DNA of 64,000 bases from Paraburkholderia megapolitana (GTDB lineage Bacteria; Pseudomonadota; Gammaproteobacteria; Burkholderiales; Burkholderiaceae), in contig NZ_CP041743.1 of assembly GCF_007556815.1 (NCBI RefSeq), positions 2,639,001 through 2,703,000 of the forward strand, given 5' to 3'. Within the stretch, counting starts at the first letter, position 1. Every line of letters starts with the position of its first letter. Positions 29,407 to 39,653 of the stretch are shown piece after piece. Under the pieces are notes generated by a model. That model was given only the letters and a program-made list of their open reading frames with translations, had not been told where the DNA came from and made no database searches. Position numbers and translations under genes: made by a program.

Positions 29407-30321
29407 ATGAATGCCACGCCCCGACGATGGAAAGACTGGCTGCTGAGCGACACGCCCGCGTCGCGCAAACAGGCGGCGTTCGGCCTCGCCTATCGACGCT
29501 GGCAACGCTTCGCGAGCAATCCGCTGTCCGTGTTCGGCCTCGCGATTCTTGCCTTGTTGATCATCGTCGCCGCGATCGGGCCGTTGGTTGCGCCGCACGA
29601 TCCGCTGCAGCAAGTCCTCTCCGACCGCCTTCTACCGCCCGCTTCGCCGTCGCACTGGTTCGGCACCGACCAGTTGGGTCGCGACATCTTTTCGCGGTTG
29701 ATCTACGGTTCGCGGCTCACGCTTTCGATCGCGATACTCGTCGTGGTGATCGTGGTGCCGGTCGGTCTGCTGATCGGCACCACAGCCGGTTTCTTTGGCG
29801 GCTGGGTCGACAATGTGCTGATGCGGATCACCGACGTGGCGCTCGCGTTTCCGAAGATCGTGCTTGCGCTCGCATTCGCGGCCGCGCTAGGACCAGGTGT
29901 CATCAACGCGGTGATCGCGATTTCGATTACGGCGTGGCCGGCCTATGCACGTCTTGCACGGGCGGAAACCCTGCGACTCGTGCAAGCCGATTTCATACAC
30001 GTCGCGCGGCTACAGGGTGCGTCGCGGCCGCGCATCCTGTTGCGCTATATCGTGCCGCTGTGCTCGTCGTCGGTAATCGTGCGTGCGACGCTCGATATGG
30101 CCGGCGTCATTCTCACTGTCGCGGGTCTCGGGTTTCTCGGCCTCGGCACACAACCGCCAAGCCCCGAGTGGGGTTACATGGTCGCCTCGGGTCGCAACGT
30201 GCTGCTCGACGCGTGGTGGGTGGCCACTGTTCCAGGCTGTGCCATTCTGCTGGTGAGCCTCGCCTTCAACCTGCTCGGCGACGGTCTGCGTGACGTCTTC
30301 GATCCGCGCCACGGAGGCTGA
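29407..30321 (+). CDS. ddpC: Dipeptide ABC transporter permease 2
   Basis: A 304-residue DppC-like permease starting at the ATG 29407. A soluble N-terminal arm (RWQRFASNPLSVFGL) leads into the first span, followed by the HWFGTDQLGRDIFSRLIYGSR motif that marks DppC/OppC proteins and the coupling segment FIHVARLQGASRPRILLRYI. It ends LGDGLRDVFDPRHGG. It pairs with ddpB. Confidence 0.9.
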   Translation: MNATPRRWKDWLLSDTPASRKQAAFGLAYRRWQRFASNPLSVFGLAILALLIIVAAIGPLVAPHDPLQQVLSDRLLPPASPSHWFGTDQLGRDIFSRLIYGSRLTLSIAILVVVIVVPVGLLIGTTAGFFGGWVDNVLMRITDVALAFPKIVLALAFAAALGPGVINAVIAISITAWPAYARLARAETLRLVQADFIHVARLQGASRPRILLRYIVPLCSSSVIVRATLDMAGVILTVAGLGFLGLGTQPPSPEWGYMVASGRNVLLDAWWVATVPGCAILLVSLAFNLLGDGLRDVFDPRHGG

Positions 30322-30323
30322 TC

Positions 30324-31220
30324 ATGTCCGCCGATATGACCCAACCGTTGTGTGAAATCGACGACCTGCGCGTCGGCTTTCGCGGTCACGACGGCGAATT
30401 GACGGAGGCCGTGCGTGGCCTGTCGCTGACGCTCCAGCGTGGCGAGCGGCTTGGCATCGTCGGCGAATCCGGTTCGGGTAAATCGTTGACCGGACGAGCG
30501 TTGCTTGGCCTGCTGCCGGCTAACGCGCAATTCGCTGCGCAGACGATGAAGTTCGATGGTCAGGATCTGCTGACGATGTCGGCACGCAAGCGCCGGCAAC
30601 TATGCGGCCAGCAGATGGGCATGATCCTGCAGGACCCGAAATACTCGCTGAACCCGGTGATGACCGTCGCGCAGCAGATGCGCGAGGCGTTCGTCCTGCA
30701 TGGCCCGAAGCTCGGCCGCCGCGAAATGCGCGAGAAGATCGTCGCGGCACTGGCAGCTGTGCACATCCGCGATCCGGAGCGGGTCGCCGATACGTACCCG
30801 CACGAATTGTCGGGCGGCATGGGGCAACGCGTGATGATCGCGATGATGGTGTCGTCCGGCCCGCGACTGCTTATCGCCGACGAGCCGACCAGCGCGCTCG
30901 ACGTGCTCGTCTCGATGCAGGTGCTTGGCGTGCTCGACGAAATGATCGCAAAGCACGACACGGGCCTCATTTTTATCAGCCATGATCTGCCGCTCGTGAT
31001 GTCGTTCTGCGATCGCGTAGTCGTGATGTACGCAGGGCGCGTGGTGGAAACCTGTGCGGCACGCGATCTCGTCCACGCCCAGCATCCCTATACGCGCGGT
31101 CTGCTTGCGGCCAATCCCCCGCTCGTCAATCCGCCCGATGAACTGCCGGTGCTCGAGCGGGATGCCGCATGGCTTACGCATCCGCACCGGCAAACGCATC
31201 CGACGGGAACGCCAACATGA
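30324..31220 (+). CDS. ddpD: Dipeptide ABC transporter ATPase 1
   Basis: A 298-residue DppD-type ATPase. Walker A (GESGSGKSL), the signature LSGGMGQR, Walker B (LLIADEPTSALD) and the H-loop (FISHDLPLVM) are present. The C-terminal HPYTRGLLAANP region is typical of oligopeptide ATPases; the four-Cys iron-sulfur motif often seen there is absent. It follows ddpC by two bases and overlaps ddpF by four. Confidence 0.9.
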   Translation: MSADMTQPLCEIDDLRVGFRGHDGELTEAVRGLSLTLQRGERLGIVGESGSGKSLTGRALLGLLPANAQFAAQTMKFDGQDLLTMSARKRRQLCGQQMGMILQDPKYSLNPVMTVAQQMREAFVLHGPKLGRREMREKIVAALAAVHIRDPERVADTYPHELSGGMGQRVMIAMMVSSGPRLLIADEPTSALDVLVSMQVLGVLDEMIAKHDTGLIFISHDLPLVMSFCDRVVVMYAGRVVETCAARDLVHAQHPYTRGLLAANPPLVNPPDELPVLERDAAWLTHPHRQTHPTGTPT

Positions 31221-31999
31221 TCGACGTCAACGCCCTAACGGTTCGCTTCAGGACGAAGACCGGTTACTTCGATGCAGTGCGCGAGGCGAGTTTTCATGTC
31301 GACGAAGGAGAAGTGTTCGGACTGGTCGGTGAATCCGGCTCCGGCAAGTCGACGATCCTGCGCGCGCTAACGGGCCTTGCGCCGATCGCGGGCGGCCACG
31401 TGAAGGTCGGCTCGCATGTGCCGGGAGAAAAGATCGACCGCTCGTTTCGACGCGATGTGCAGATGGTGTTTCAGGACCCGTATGGCTCGCTGCATCCGCG
31501 TTTCACGGTCGATCAAACCCTGCGCGAACCGCTCGCCATCAATCGCATCGACCGGCAGGATCAACGCATCGTCGACGCGCTGCGCGAAGTGGGCCTCGGT
31601 CCCGCGTATCGCTTCCGTTATCCGCATCAGTTGTCGGGAGGCCAGCGGCAGCGCGTTGCGATCGCGCGGGCGTTGATTGTCGAACCGCGCGTACTGCTGC
31701 TCGATGAGCCCACGTCCGCGCTCGATGTGTCCGTGCAGGCCGAGATTCTCAACCTGCTGCGACGGCTTCATCGCGAGCGTCATCTGACCATGGTGCTGGT
31801 CAGCCACAATTTCGCTGTGGTTGGCTTTCTCTGCCAGCGTGTTGCCGTCATGCGCAATGGCGAAATCGTCGAGCAGCTCGATATCGCGTCGATTCGCGCG
31901 CAGCAGGTCGAGCATGAATACACGCGCAGCTTGTTGCTCGCGACCTCGGGCTATCGGCGCGACGCGGTTCAGGCGGATAGCGTGGGTAGTGCGGATTAA
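31217..31999 (+). CDS. ddpF: Dipeptide ABC transporter ATPase 2
   Basis: A 260-residue DppF-type ATPase whose ATG at 31217 overlaps the ddpD stop in ATGA. Walker A GESGSGKST, QMVFQDPYGSLHPRFT at the Q-loop, signature LSGGQRQR, Walker B LLLDEPTSALDVS and the H-loop VSHNF are intact. Last gene of the ddp operon. Confidence 0.9.
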   Translation: MIDVNALTVRFRTKTGYFDAVREASFHVDEGEVFGLVGESGSGKSTILRALTGLAPIAGGHVKVGSHVPGEKIDRSFRRDVQMVFQDPYGSLHPRFTVDQTLREPLAINRIDRQDQRIVDALREVGLGPAYRFRYPHQLSGGQRQRVAIARALIVEPRVLLLDEPTSALDVSVQAEILNLLRRLHRERHLTMVLVSHNFAVVGFLCQRVAVMRNGEIVEQLDIASIRAQQVEHEYTRSLLLATSGYRRDAVQADSVGSAD

Positions 32000-32012
32000 C
32001 GCGTATCGGTGC

Positions 32013-32031
32013 GGTTAAGCAAACGTTAACC
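32013..32031 (+). promoter_or_regulatory. 19-bp dyad upstream of the DUF347 gene
   Basis: GGTTAA-N7-TTAACC is a perfect inverted repeat placed 13 bases after the ddpF stop and 107 bases before the DUF347 start. It could be an operator for the DUF347 gene; it is not followed by a T-run, so a terminator is unlikely. Confidence 0.4.
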
Positions 32032-32137
32032 TTTCATCGACTAGATTCGCAGGTTGTGCGATCAACCTCGCAGGCGTGCGGCGCAAGACCTTGTGCCAAC
32101 AACGCCCCGCGAATCTTCGATAGAGAGGAACTCCGAC

Positions 32138-32932
32138 ATGAATGGAAGTAGTGTGAGCTTCGCGAGGCAGGCCGCCAGCAAGGTTCCCGAAGTGACGCTC
32201 GGTTTCTGGGTGATCAAGGTGGCCGCCACGACGCTGGGGGAAACCGGCGGCGACTGGGTGTCGATGTCGCTGAACCTCGGATACCTGGTGGGTTCGGCGA
32301 TCTTCCTCGTGTTGTTCGTTGGCCTCGTTTCTGCGCAGGTAAAGGCAAGCGATTTTCGGCGCTTTCTGTACTGGGCAACGATTGTCGCCACGACTACGCT
32401 AGGCACGACGATGGCGGATTTCGCCGATCGGTCGCTCGGTGTCGGTTATCCCGGAGGCACCGCCATTGTCGTCGCGTTGCTGATCGCGAGCCTGGCGATA
32501 TGGTATCGATCGGAGGGGACGGTCTCGGTCGGAAGCATCGTCACCGCCAAAGCCGAATGGTTCTACTGGATCACGATCCTGTTCTCGCAGACGCTCGGCA
32601 CCGCGCTCGGAGACTGGGTCGCGGGCGACGACCGCGGCGGTCTGGGCATTGGATACGAATATGGTGCGATGCTGTTTGGCGCCGGTCTGGTGGTGGTTGC
32701 CGCGCTCTATTTCTCGACCCGCGTATCGCGTACGGCGTTGTTCTGGGCAGCGTTCATTTTGACGCGGCCACTCGGTGCGACCTTGGGCGACTTTCTCGAC
32801 AAGCCGGTGGCGCAGGGAGGGCTGCACATCAGCAGATTGTCTGCGTCAGGAATCCTGCTTGCTTTTATCGTGGTGTGCATCGTGCTGATACCGCAGCGTG
32901 CCGCGAAGCAGGAGCAGGAGCAGGCGGTGTAG
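32138..32932 (+). CDS. Four-repeat DUF347 membrane protein
   Basis: A 264-residue inner-membrane protein built from four DUF347 repeats. Each repeat holds the pattern (F/Y)W-x-(I/T/A)-...-TLG-T-x-(G/A)D: KVAATTLGETGGD, VATTTLGTTMADF, FSQTLGTALGDW and LTRPLGATLGDFL. About eight spans are predicted by eye. The Gly/Thr/Asp signature inside membrane regions suggests a transport or metal-binding role, but the family has no firmly known function. The start has GAGAGGAA upstream. Confidence 0.85.
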   Translation: MNGSSVSFARQAASKVPEVTLGFWVIKVAATTLGETGGDWVSMSLNLGYLVGSAIFLVLFVGLVSAQVKASDFRRFLYWATIVATTTLGTTMADFADRSLGVGYPGGTAIVVALLIASLAIWYRSEGTVSVGSIVTAKAEWFYWITILFSQTLGTALGDWVAGDDRGGLGIGYEYGAMLFGAGLVVVAALYFSTRVSRTALFWAAFILTRPLGATLGDFLDKPVAQGGLHISRLSASGILLAFIVVCIVLIPQRAAKQEQEQAV

Positions 32933-33068
32933 CCGAGCGAGCATCCGAAGAATCGACCAAGCCCATCGTGAGCGGCCGCGAGCTTGCACCCTTTGTACAG
33001 TTTGATGGCGCAATTGTCGCGAGCCTGCTAGATTTCGACTCAGCCGAATCGTTGCCCCGGAGAGATCG

Positions 33069-34130
33069 ATGGCCGACAGACCGACTTCCAGCGCGTCCCC
33101 ACTTCGCTCGCTGGTCCTGATTGCCGTTATCGTAGTTGCGCTTGTCGCAGCCTTTGCCTACACGGGAGGCTGGCTCAGCCCGAATCGCCTGACTCCTGCC
33201 AAACTCGTGAACGCACTGGCGCCGCCGGGCGGCCCAGCGCTCGGCTATCGCCGCAATCATGCCAAAGGCATCTGTTTCACCGGCAGCTTCGAATCGAATG
33301 GTGCGGCGGCGAGCCTGTCCACAGCGCCGATGCTTGCTACCGGCTCGTACCCTGTCACAGGACGTTTTAACCTCGCGACACCGGTTCCCACCGCGCCCGA
33401 CGGTACGGTTCGGGTACGCGGCCTCAGTCTGCGCATCGTGGCCGGGAATGGAAGCGAGTGGCGCACGGCGATGATCGACGCGCCGTTCTTCGCGGTGTCC
33501 ACACCTCAAGCGTTCTACGGCTTGCTTAAAGCAGTGGGCGACAAGAGCAACCCGGACGCGATGAAGAATTTCATCGGTGCGCACCCGGAGTTCGGCAATT
33601 TTGCGAAGTGGGCAGGCAGTGCGCCGTGGACGGCTTCTTATGCGCAGGAACAATACAACAGCCTCAATAGCTTCGTTTTCACCAATGCTGCTGGCGAGAC
33701 GCAGGCTGTGCGCTGGTCTTTCGTGCCAGCTGCGCACCCCGAGGCCATCTCTCCCGATGAGTTGAAGGCACGCGGCGCCGACTTCCTCGATACGGATATC
33801 ACGCAGCGTGTGCACAGCGCTCCGCAACGATGGACACTCGTCTTCACGCTAGCCAATCCCGGCGATCCGACCGCCGACCCCACCAAGGCCTGGCCTGACG
33901 ATCGACGCAAGGTAGAAGCAGGAACACTCGTGGTCAACACCATCGAGCCCGAAGCCGACGGACCGTGCCGCGATCTCAACTTCGACCCGACCGTCCTGCC
34001 AGCCGGCATGCACGTTTCAGACGATCCGTTTCCCGCCGCGCGCTCCGCAGCCTATGCCGTATCGTTCGACCGGCGCACGGCGGAGGAGAAGAACTATCCG
34101 CGGCACCCAGCGGCAGGAGACACGCAATGA
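33069..34130 (+). CDS. Membrane-anchored catalase-related peroxidase
   Basis: A 353-residue protein with an N-terminal membrane span (about residues 12-30, SLVLIAVIVVALVAAFAY) and then a catalase-fold domain of the small SrpA/YMR-like group. AKGICFTGSFESNGAA contains the position of the usual active-site region, and GRFNLATPVPTAPDGTVRVRGLSLRI matches the family. These proteins bind haem and use organic or hydrogen peroxide. The 4-base overlap with a cytochrome b561 gene suggests electron supply from the quinone pool on the periplasmic side. Confidence 0.82.
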   Translation: MADRPTSSASPLRSLVLIAVIVVALVAAFAYTGGWLSPNRLTPAKLVNALAPPGGPALGYRRNHAKGICFTGSFESNGAAASLSTAPMLATGSYPVTGRFNLATPVPTAPDGTVRVRGLSLRIVAGNGSEWRTAMIDAPFFAVSTPQAFYGLLKAVGDKSNPDAMKNFIGAHPEFGNFAKWAGSAPWTASYAQEQYNSLNSFVFTNAAGETQAVRWSFVPAAHPEAISPDELKARGADFLDTDITQRVHSAPQRWTLVFTLANPGDPTADPTKAWPDDRRKVEAGTLVVNTIEPEADGPCRDLNFDPTVLPAGMHVSDDPFPAARSAAYAVSFDRRTAEEKNYPRHPAAGDTQ

Positions 34131-34660
34131 GCTCGACACTCAATCGCTTCACACCGCTGCAGCGCGCGCTTCACTGGATCATGGCGATCTGCATTCTGGC
34201 GATGCTGTTTATCGGCGTCGGAATGGTGTCGACTGTGCGCCCTACTTACCTTTCGCTGGTATCGGTTCATAAACCGCTCGGCATCGCGATACTGGTGCTG
34301 GCGCTGATCCGCGTTGTTGTCAGGTTGACGCGCGGCGCACCGCCGCTGCCCACGTCGATGCCGGAACCGATGAAACTTGCCGCGCACCTGTCGCATCTCG
34401 CGTTCTACATCCTGATGATTGCGCTGCCGCTGATCGGTTGGGGCATGCTGTCGGCGGCGGACTATCCGGTCGTGGTATTCGGCATCCATCTGCCCTCCTT
34501 CCTGCCGCATAGCGACAGCCTGCACACGCTGCTGTGGAACGCACACCGAGTGCTCGCACTGTGTTTCTTTGCGCTGATCGTGCTGCACCTCGCGGCAGCA
34601 CTTTTGCACGCGCTGGTCAGACGCGATGGCGTGTTCCAGACCATGGCGTCCTGGCGGTAA
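34127..34660 (+). CDS. Cytochrome b561
   Basis: The ATG at 34127 overlaps the peroxidase stop in ATGA and gives 177 residues. Four spans are visible. Likely haem-ligand histidines lie in LQRALHWIMAICILAML (span 1), SVHKPLGIAILVLAL (span 2), LAAHLSHLAFYILMI (span 3) and NAHRVLALCFFALIVLHLAAA (span 4), the layout of the CybB type di-haem quinol oxidoreductases. It most likely feeds electrons to the peroxidase upstream. Confidence 0.87.
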   Translation: MSSTLNRFTPLQRALHWIMAICILAMLFIGVGMVSTVRPTYLSLVSVHKPLGIAILVLALIRVVVRLTRGAPPLPTSMPEPMKLAAHLSHLAFYILMIALPLIGWGMLSAADYPVVVFGIHLPSFLPHSDSLHTLLWNAHRVLALCFFALIVLHLAAALLHALVRRDGVFQTMASWR

Positions 34661-35045
34661 GGCAGCGCAACACGCGATAATCCATCCCCCGACTAACCCC
34701 GATTGCAAATCGCCGCGCGACTCCGACGGAGTCGCTGCGCGTCCCTCTTCCCTGTGTTCGTGCTGCACTGCAATTGCCTGCATGCGGTAGCGCACATCCA
34801 TCCTTAGCGCCCCCACTGCATTGATTGCCGTTTCGACGTCGCGCGTCATGTTGCGGCACGTCAAGACTTGCCAGGCGTCCATTCACGACACCTTATGCAA
34901 ACCATAAAAATGTTTGACTTTTGCAATAGCACAAATGTCGCCACCATGCCTGAACGTCATTGCTTCCAGGCCCGTCGCCGCTTCTATCACCGCTTCTGTC
35001 GGCGGCGACACAAGAGCCATGCAGTGATCCGCAGTATGCGAAGTC
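34661..35045. other. Gap of 385 bases before the oxalate genes
   Basis: No gene is seen. A hairpin with an 8-bp perfect stem and three-base loop (GCGACTCC-GAC-GGAGTCGC, 34717-34735) lies 57 bases past the cytochrome b561 stop and may mark the end of that transcript, although no T-run follows. The stretch 34890-34940 is AT-rich with TGCAAA and TTTTGCA words and is the most likely promoter region of the oxalate genes. Confidence 0.45.
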
Positions 35046-36397
35046 ATGAACGGAGACGAAGAATTGGCACAGCCAGACAACGCAGTGGCCGGCGCGTATA
35101 CCGCGCGACGGCATAGTCGCTGGGTGCAGCTCGCGATCGGTGTGATCTGCATGGGCCTCGTGGCCAATCTTCAATACGCGTGGACGTTGTTTGTCGAGCC
35201 GATGAACGCGCAGCATCACTGGGGCTCGCTGCGATCCAGACTGCGTTCTCCATTTTCATCGTGACCGAAACGTGGCTCGTGCCGATCGAAGGCTGGCTCG
35301 TCGATCGCTTCGGTCCACGTCCGGTCGTGATCGGCGGGGCGATCTGCGCCGCACTCGGCTGGGTGCTCGATGCGTACGCACCGAACCTGCCGGTCCTCTA
35401 TCTTGCCGCGGTGATCTCGGGCGTCGGTGCCGGTTGCGTGTACGGCACCTGCGTCGGCAACGCGCTGAAGTGGTTTCCCGACCGGCGCGGTCTTGCAGCC
35501 GGCCTCACGGCGGCGGGCTTCGGCGCCGGCGCTGCGCTCACCGCGATCCCTATCGGCAACATGATCCAGCACGCGGGCTATCAGCACGCATTCGTCTTCT
35601 TCGGCCTCTTCCAGGGCGCCGCGATCCTGTTGCTTGCCACCCTGCTCGTCCAGCCGAATCCGCCTGCCTTTGCACGCGGTATCAAACGTGTCGTCGCGAC
35701 GAAGATCGACTACACGACCGGTGAAATGATCCGCTCGCCGGTGTTCTGGGTGATGTACGCGATGTTCGTCTGCGTGGCGACCGGCGGCATCATCGCCACC
35801 GCGCAGATCGGACCGATCGCGAAGGAATACGGTTTCGCTTCGATGCCGATGTCGTTCTTCGCCGTGACGCTGCCGCTGCTGACGATGACGCTATCGGTCA
35901 ACAACCTCTGCAACGGCTTCACGCGTCCGCTGTGCGGTGCGATTTCCGATCGCATCGGCCGCGAGAACACGATGTTTCTCACGTTCCTCGGCGAAGGACT
36001 CGCGCTGCTCGGCCTGATGCACTTCGGCCACAACCCGACGCTGTTCATCGTGTTCTCCGGGCTGATCTTTCTGTTCTACGGCGACATCTTCTCGAATTTC
36101 CCGGCCACGTGCGCCGATACGTTCGGCAGCAAGTACGCGGCGGCCAATGCCGGCACGCTGTACACCGCGAAGGGCACGGCCGCGATGCTGGTGCCGGTTG
36201 CATCGCTGCTGTCCGCGCACGGTGGCTGGAACGTCGTGTTTATCGCGGCGGCGTGTATTGCGATCGCCGGCAGTGTCTCCGCGAAATTCGTGCTCGCGCC
36301 GATGCGGCGCCGCTGGATCGAGAACTCGGCGAAGGAAAGCGAACAGATCGCGTTCGCCGGTGCGTTCAGGCCGGCACCACTGGGTTCGAACGAGTGA
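35046..36397 (+). pseudogene. Oxalate/formate antiporter (OxlT-like MFS), frameshifted
   Basis: The first 60 residues (35046 to about 35224, ending WTLFVEPMNAQHHW) are in one frame and the remaining 385 or so (from AAIQTAFSIFIVTETWLVP) are in another. One C seems missing in the stretch GGGGCTCGCT near 35224, where GLAAIQT is expected. The restored protein would have about 450 residues and 12 spans, and WLVDRFGPRPVVIGGAI is typical of oxalate/formate exchangers. Next to oxc and frc, it should import oxalate in exchange for formate. If the shift is real, uptake is lost or another carrier serves. Confidence 0.82.
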
Positions 36398-36521
36398 TGC
36401 CAGCGATCAACGCACATGCAAAACGACCATCAGAACCGCTCGCACAGCCACGAGCAAACAATCGGCGTGAAGTGACTCCACGCGACACCCGAACAGCCAA
36501 CAACGAACCGGAGAAGAAGTA

Positions 36522-38270
36522 ATGTCCACTGCCGAAATCGCCCGCCCTGAAATCACGGCCGACGAACCCCACCACGCTCCCGCTACGACCGATGGTTTTC
36601 ATCTCGTCATCGACGCTCTCAAGCTCAACGATATCGACACGATTTTCGGTCTCGTCGGCATTCCGATCACCGACCTCGCGCGTCTCGCCCAGGCCGAAGG
36701 CATGCGCTTCATTGGCTTTCGCCACGAGCAGAACGCCGGCAACGCGGCGGCAATCTCGGGCTACATGACGAAGAAGCCGGGCGTCTGTCTTACCGTCTCC
36801 GCGCCGGGCTTCCTCAACGGCCTCACGGCCCTCGCGAATGCAACCACCAACTGCTTCCCGATGATCCTGATCAGCGGATCGAGCGAACGCGAGATCGTCG
36901 ACCTGCAACAGGGCGATTACGAAGAGATGGACCAGTTGAACGCTGCGAAGCCGTATGCGAAGGCGGCCTACCGCGTGCTGCACGCGGAAGACATCGGCGT
37001 GGGCATCGCGCGCGCGATACGCGCTGCCGTGTCGGGTCGCCCCGGTGGCGTGTACCTCGACCTTCCCGCGAAGCTGCTCGCGCAGACCATCGATGCCGTA
37101 AAGGCCCAGCAGTCGCTGATCAAGGTCGTCGACGCCGCCCCGAGCCAGTTGCCCTCGCCCGATTCGGTCACGCGCGCACTCGATGTGATCCGTCATGCAA
37201 AGCGTCCGCTGATCCTGCTTGGCAAGGGCGCCGCCTACGCGCAGGCCGATGCGCAAATTCGCGCGCTAGTCGAAAAGAGCGGCATTCCGTATCTGCCGAT
37301 GTCGATGGCGAAGGGCCTTCTGCCCGACACGCATCCGCAGTGCGCGTCCGCAGCGCGCTCGTTCGTGTTGCAGGAGGCCGACTGCGTCGTGCTGATCGGC
37401 GCGCGCCTGAACTGGCTGCTCTCGCACGGCAAGGGCAAGACGTGGGGCGCGGCGCCCAAGCAGTTCGTGCAAGTCGATATTTCACCGACCGAGATCGACA
37501 GCAACGTTGCGATCGCCGCACCGGTGATCGGCGATATCGGTTCGTGCGTGTCGGCGCTGGTCGCGGGTCTCGGTGCGGGCTTCCGGAAGCCGTCCACTGA
37601 ATGGACCGGCGCGGTCGACGACCGCAAGAACAAGAACCTCGAAAAGATGGCCGCGACGCTCGCGAAGAACCCGTCGCCGATGGGCTTCCATAGCGCACTG
37701 CGTGCGATCCGCGACGTACTGAAAGCGCATCCCGACATCAACGTCGTCAACGAAGGCGCCAACACCCTCGACTACGCACGCTCGATCATCGATATGGCCC
37801 AGCCGCGCAAGCGCTTCGATTCCGGCACGTGGGGAATCATGGGCATCGGCATGGGCTTCGCGATCGGAGCCGCGGTGACGAGCGGCAAGCAGGTCGTCGC
37901 GATCGAAGGCGACAGTGCATTCGGCTTCAGCGGGATGGAAATCGAAACCATCTGCCGCTACGAACTACCGGTCTGCACGATCGTGTTCAACAACAACGGC
38001 GTGTATCGCGGCACCGACGTGAACCCGACTGGCGGCAAGGACGTCGCGCCGACCGTGTTCGTGAAGAACGCGCGCTACGACAAGATGATCGAGGCATTCG
38101 GCGGAGCGGGTTTCAACGCAACCACGCCCGAGGAACTCACACATGCGCTTGAAGCGGCGATCCGCTCGGGCAAGCCGACGCTGATCAACGCCGTCATCGA
38201 CGAAGCGGCCGGTACCGAAAGCGGCCGTCTAACGAATCTGAATCCGCAAAGCGCGGCCATGAAAAAGTAA
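36522..38270 (+). CDS. oxc: Oxalyl-CoA decarboxylase
   Basis: A 582-residue thiamine-diphosphate enzyme. The catalytic Glu lies in [12 protein letters not shown] (about residue 67), and the cofactor/Mg motif is [13 protein letters not shown] ... NNNGVYRG near residue 465-495. The segment with [23 protein letters not shown] sequence (here [20 protein letters not shown]) marks oxalyl-CoA decarboxylases. It converts oxalyl-CoA to formyl-CoA and CO2. GGAGAAGAAG precedes the start. It works in a cycle with the formyl-CoA transferase encoded 43 bases downstream. Confidence 0.94.
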   Translation: MSTAEIARPEITADEPHHAPATTDGFHLVIDALKLNDIDTIFGLVGIPITDLARLAQAEGMRFIGFRHEQNAGNAAAISGYMTKKPGVCLTVSAPGFLNGLTALANATTNCFPMILISGSSEREIVDLQQGDYEEMDQLNAAKPYAKAAYRVLHAEDIGVGIARAIRAAVSGRPGGVYLDLPAKLLAQTIDAVKAQQSLIKVVDAAPSQLPSPDSVTRALDVIRHAKRPLILLGKGAAYAQADAQIRALVEKSGIPYLPMSMAKGLLPDTHPQCASAARSFVLQEADCVVLIGARLNWLLSHGKGKTWGAAPKQFVQVDISPTEIDSNVAIAAPVIGDIGSCVSALVAGLGAGFRKPSTEWTGAVDDRKNKNLEKMAATLAKNPSPMGFHSALRAIRDVLKAHPDINVVNEGANTLDYARSIIDMAQPRKRFDSGTWGIMGIGMGFAIGAAVTSGKQVVAIEGDSAFGFSGMEIETICRYELPVCTIVFNNNGVYRGTDVNPTGGKDVAPTVFVKNARYDKMIEAFGGAGFNATTPEELTHALEAAIRSGKPTLINAVIDEAAGTESGRLTNLNPQSAAMKK

Positions 38271-38313
38271 GCGCAAGAAAAGTAAGCCAAGCAAGCCACT
38301 CTGGAGAAATACC

Positions 38314-39567
38314 GTGAGCAAGAAACCACTCGAAGGCATCAGGATCATCGACTTCACGCACGTCCAGGCCGGCCCTGCGTGCACGCAGCTACTGGCGTGG
38401 TTCGGCGCCGACGTGATCAAGGTCGAGCGACCTGGTTCGGGCGACGTGACGCGCAACCAGCTGCGCGATATTCCCGAAGCCGATGCGCTCTACTTCACGA
38501 TGCTCAACAGCAACAAGCGTTCGTTGACGCTCGACACGAAGAAGCCCGAAGGCAAGGAAGTGCTAGAAAAGCTGATCAAGGAATCGGACGTACTGGTCGA
38601 GAATTTCGGCCCGGGCGCGCTCGACCGGATGGGTTTTTCATGGGACGTGATTCGCGATCTGAATCCGAAGATGATCGTCGCGTCCGTAAAGGGCTTTAGC
38701 GACGGCCACCACTACGACGACCTGAAGGTCTACGAGAACGTCGCGCAATGCGCGGGCGGCGCCGCGTCGACCACCGGCTTCTGGGACGGCCCGCCGACGG
38801 TTAGCGCCGCCGCGCTCGGCGACAGCAACACCGGCATGCACCTCGCCATCGGCATTCTGACGGCGATCATCGGACGGCAACAAACAGGCAAAGGGCAAAG
38901 AGTGGCTGTGTCGATGCAGGACAGCGTGCTGAACCTGTGCCGCGTGAAGTTGCGCGACCAGCAGCGGCTCGATCGCCTTGGCTTCCTCGAGGAATATCCG
39001 CAGTACCCGCACGGCACGTTCAGCGACGTCGTGCCGCGCGGCGGCAATGCGGGCGGTGGCGGCCAGCCTGGCTGGGTGCTCAAGTGCAAGGGCTGGCAAA
39101 CCGATCCGAACGCCTACATCTACTTCACGATCCAGGGCCACGCGTGGGCGCCGATCTGCCGCGCGATCGGCAAGCCGGAGTGGATCGACGATCCGCAATA
39201 CAACACGCCGAAAGCGCGTCAACCGCACATCACCGCTATCTTCGACACGATCGAAGTATGGCTCGCGGACAAGACCAAGTTCGAAGCGGTCGACATCCTG
39301 CGTAAGTTCGACATTCCGTGCGCGCCGGTGCTGACGATGAAGGAACTCGCCAACGACGAATCGCTGCGCGCGAGCGGGACGATCGTCGAAGTGCCGCACA
39401 AGGTGCGTGGCACGTATCTGACGGTCGGCAGCCCGATTAAGTTCTCCGACCTGAAGCCGGAGATTACCGGGTCGCCGCTGCTCGGCGAGCATACCGACGA
39501 GGTCCTGACACAGCTCGGCTACACGCGTGAGCAGATCGCGCACATGCACGAAGGTCAGGCAGTCTGA
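38314..39567 (+). CDS. frc: Formyl-CoA:oxalate CoA-transferase
   Basis: A GTG start at 38314, with TGGAGAAA before it, gives 417 residues of the family III CoA-transferases. [28 protein letters not shown] is the family opening (given here only as a description of residues 10-37). The catalytic Asp is in [10 protein letters not shown] (about residue 197 region), and the glycine loop is [12 protein letters not shown]. It moves CoA from formyl-CoA to oxalate, recharging the substrate for oxc. Confidence 0.92.
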   Translation: MSKKPLEGIRIIDFTHVQAGPACTQLLAWFGADVIKVERPGSGDVTRNQLRDIPEADALYFTMLNSNKRSLTLDTKKPEGKEVLEKLIKESDVLVENFGPGALDRMGFSWDVIRDLNPKMIVASVKGFSDGHHYDDLKVYENVAQCAGGAASTTGFWDGPPTVSAAALGDSNTGMHLAIGILTAIIGRQQTGKGQRVAVSMQDSVLNLCRVKLRDQQRLDRLGFLEEYPQYPHGTFSDVVPRGGNAGGGGQPGWVLKCKGWQTDPNAYIYFTIQGHAWAPICRAIGKPEWIDDPQYNTPKARQPHITAIFDTIEVWLADKTKFEAVDILRKFDIPCAPVLTMKELANDESLRASGTIVEVPHKVRGTYLTVGSPIKFSDLKPEITGSPLLGEHTDEVLTQLGYTREQIAHMHEGQAV

Positions 39568-39598
39568 CGCCGAACTGATACTGTCGACGCATCTGCTT

Positions 39599-39629
39599 GC
39601 CGCCGCCCGCCCATCCAGCGGGCGGCGGC
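39599..39629 (+). terminator. Perfect 12-bp GC hairpin after frc
   Basis: GCCGCCGCCCGC pairs over 12 bases with GCGGGCGGCGGC around the loop CCATCCA. No U-run follows. It begins 32 bases past the frc stop and ends 24 bases before the PAS gene, so it may end or dampen transcription, or stabilise the frc message. Confidence 0.5.
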
Positions 39630-39653
39630 GCTTGAATCACCGGACTCCCCACC

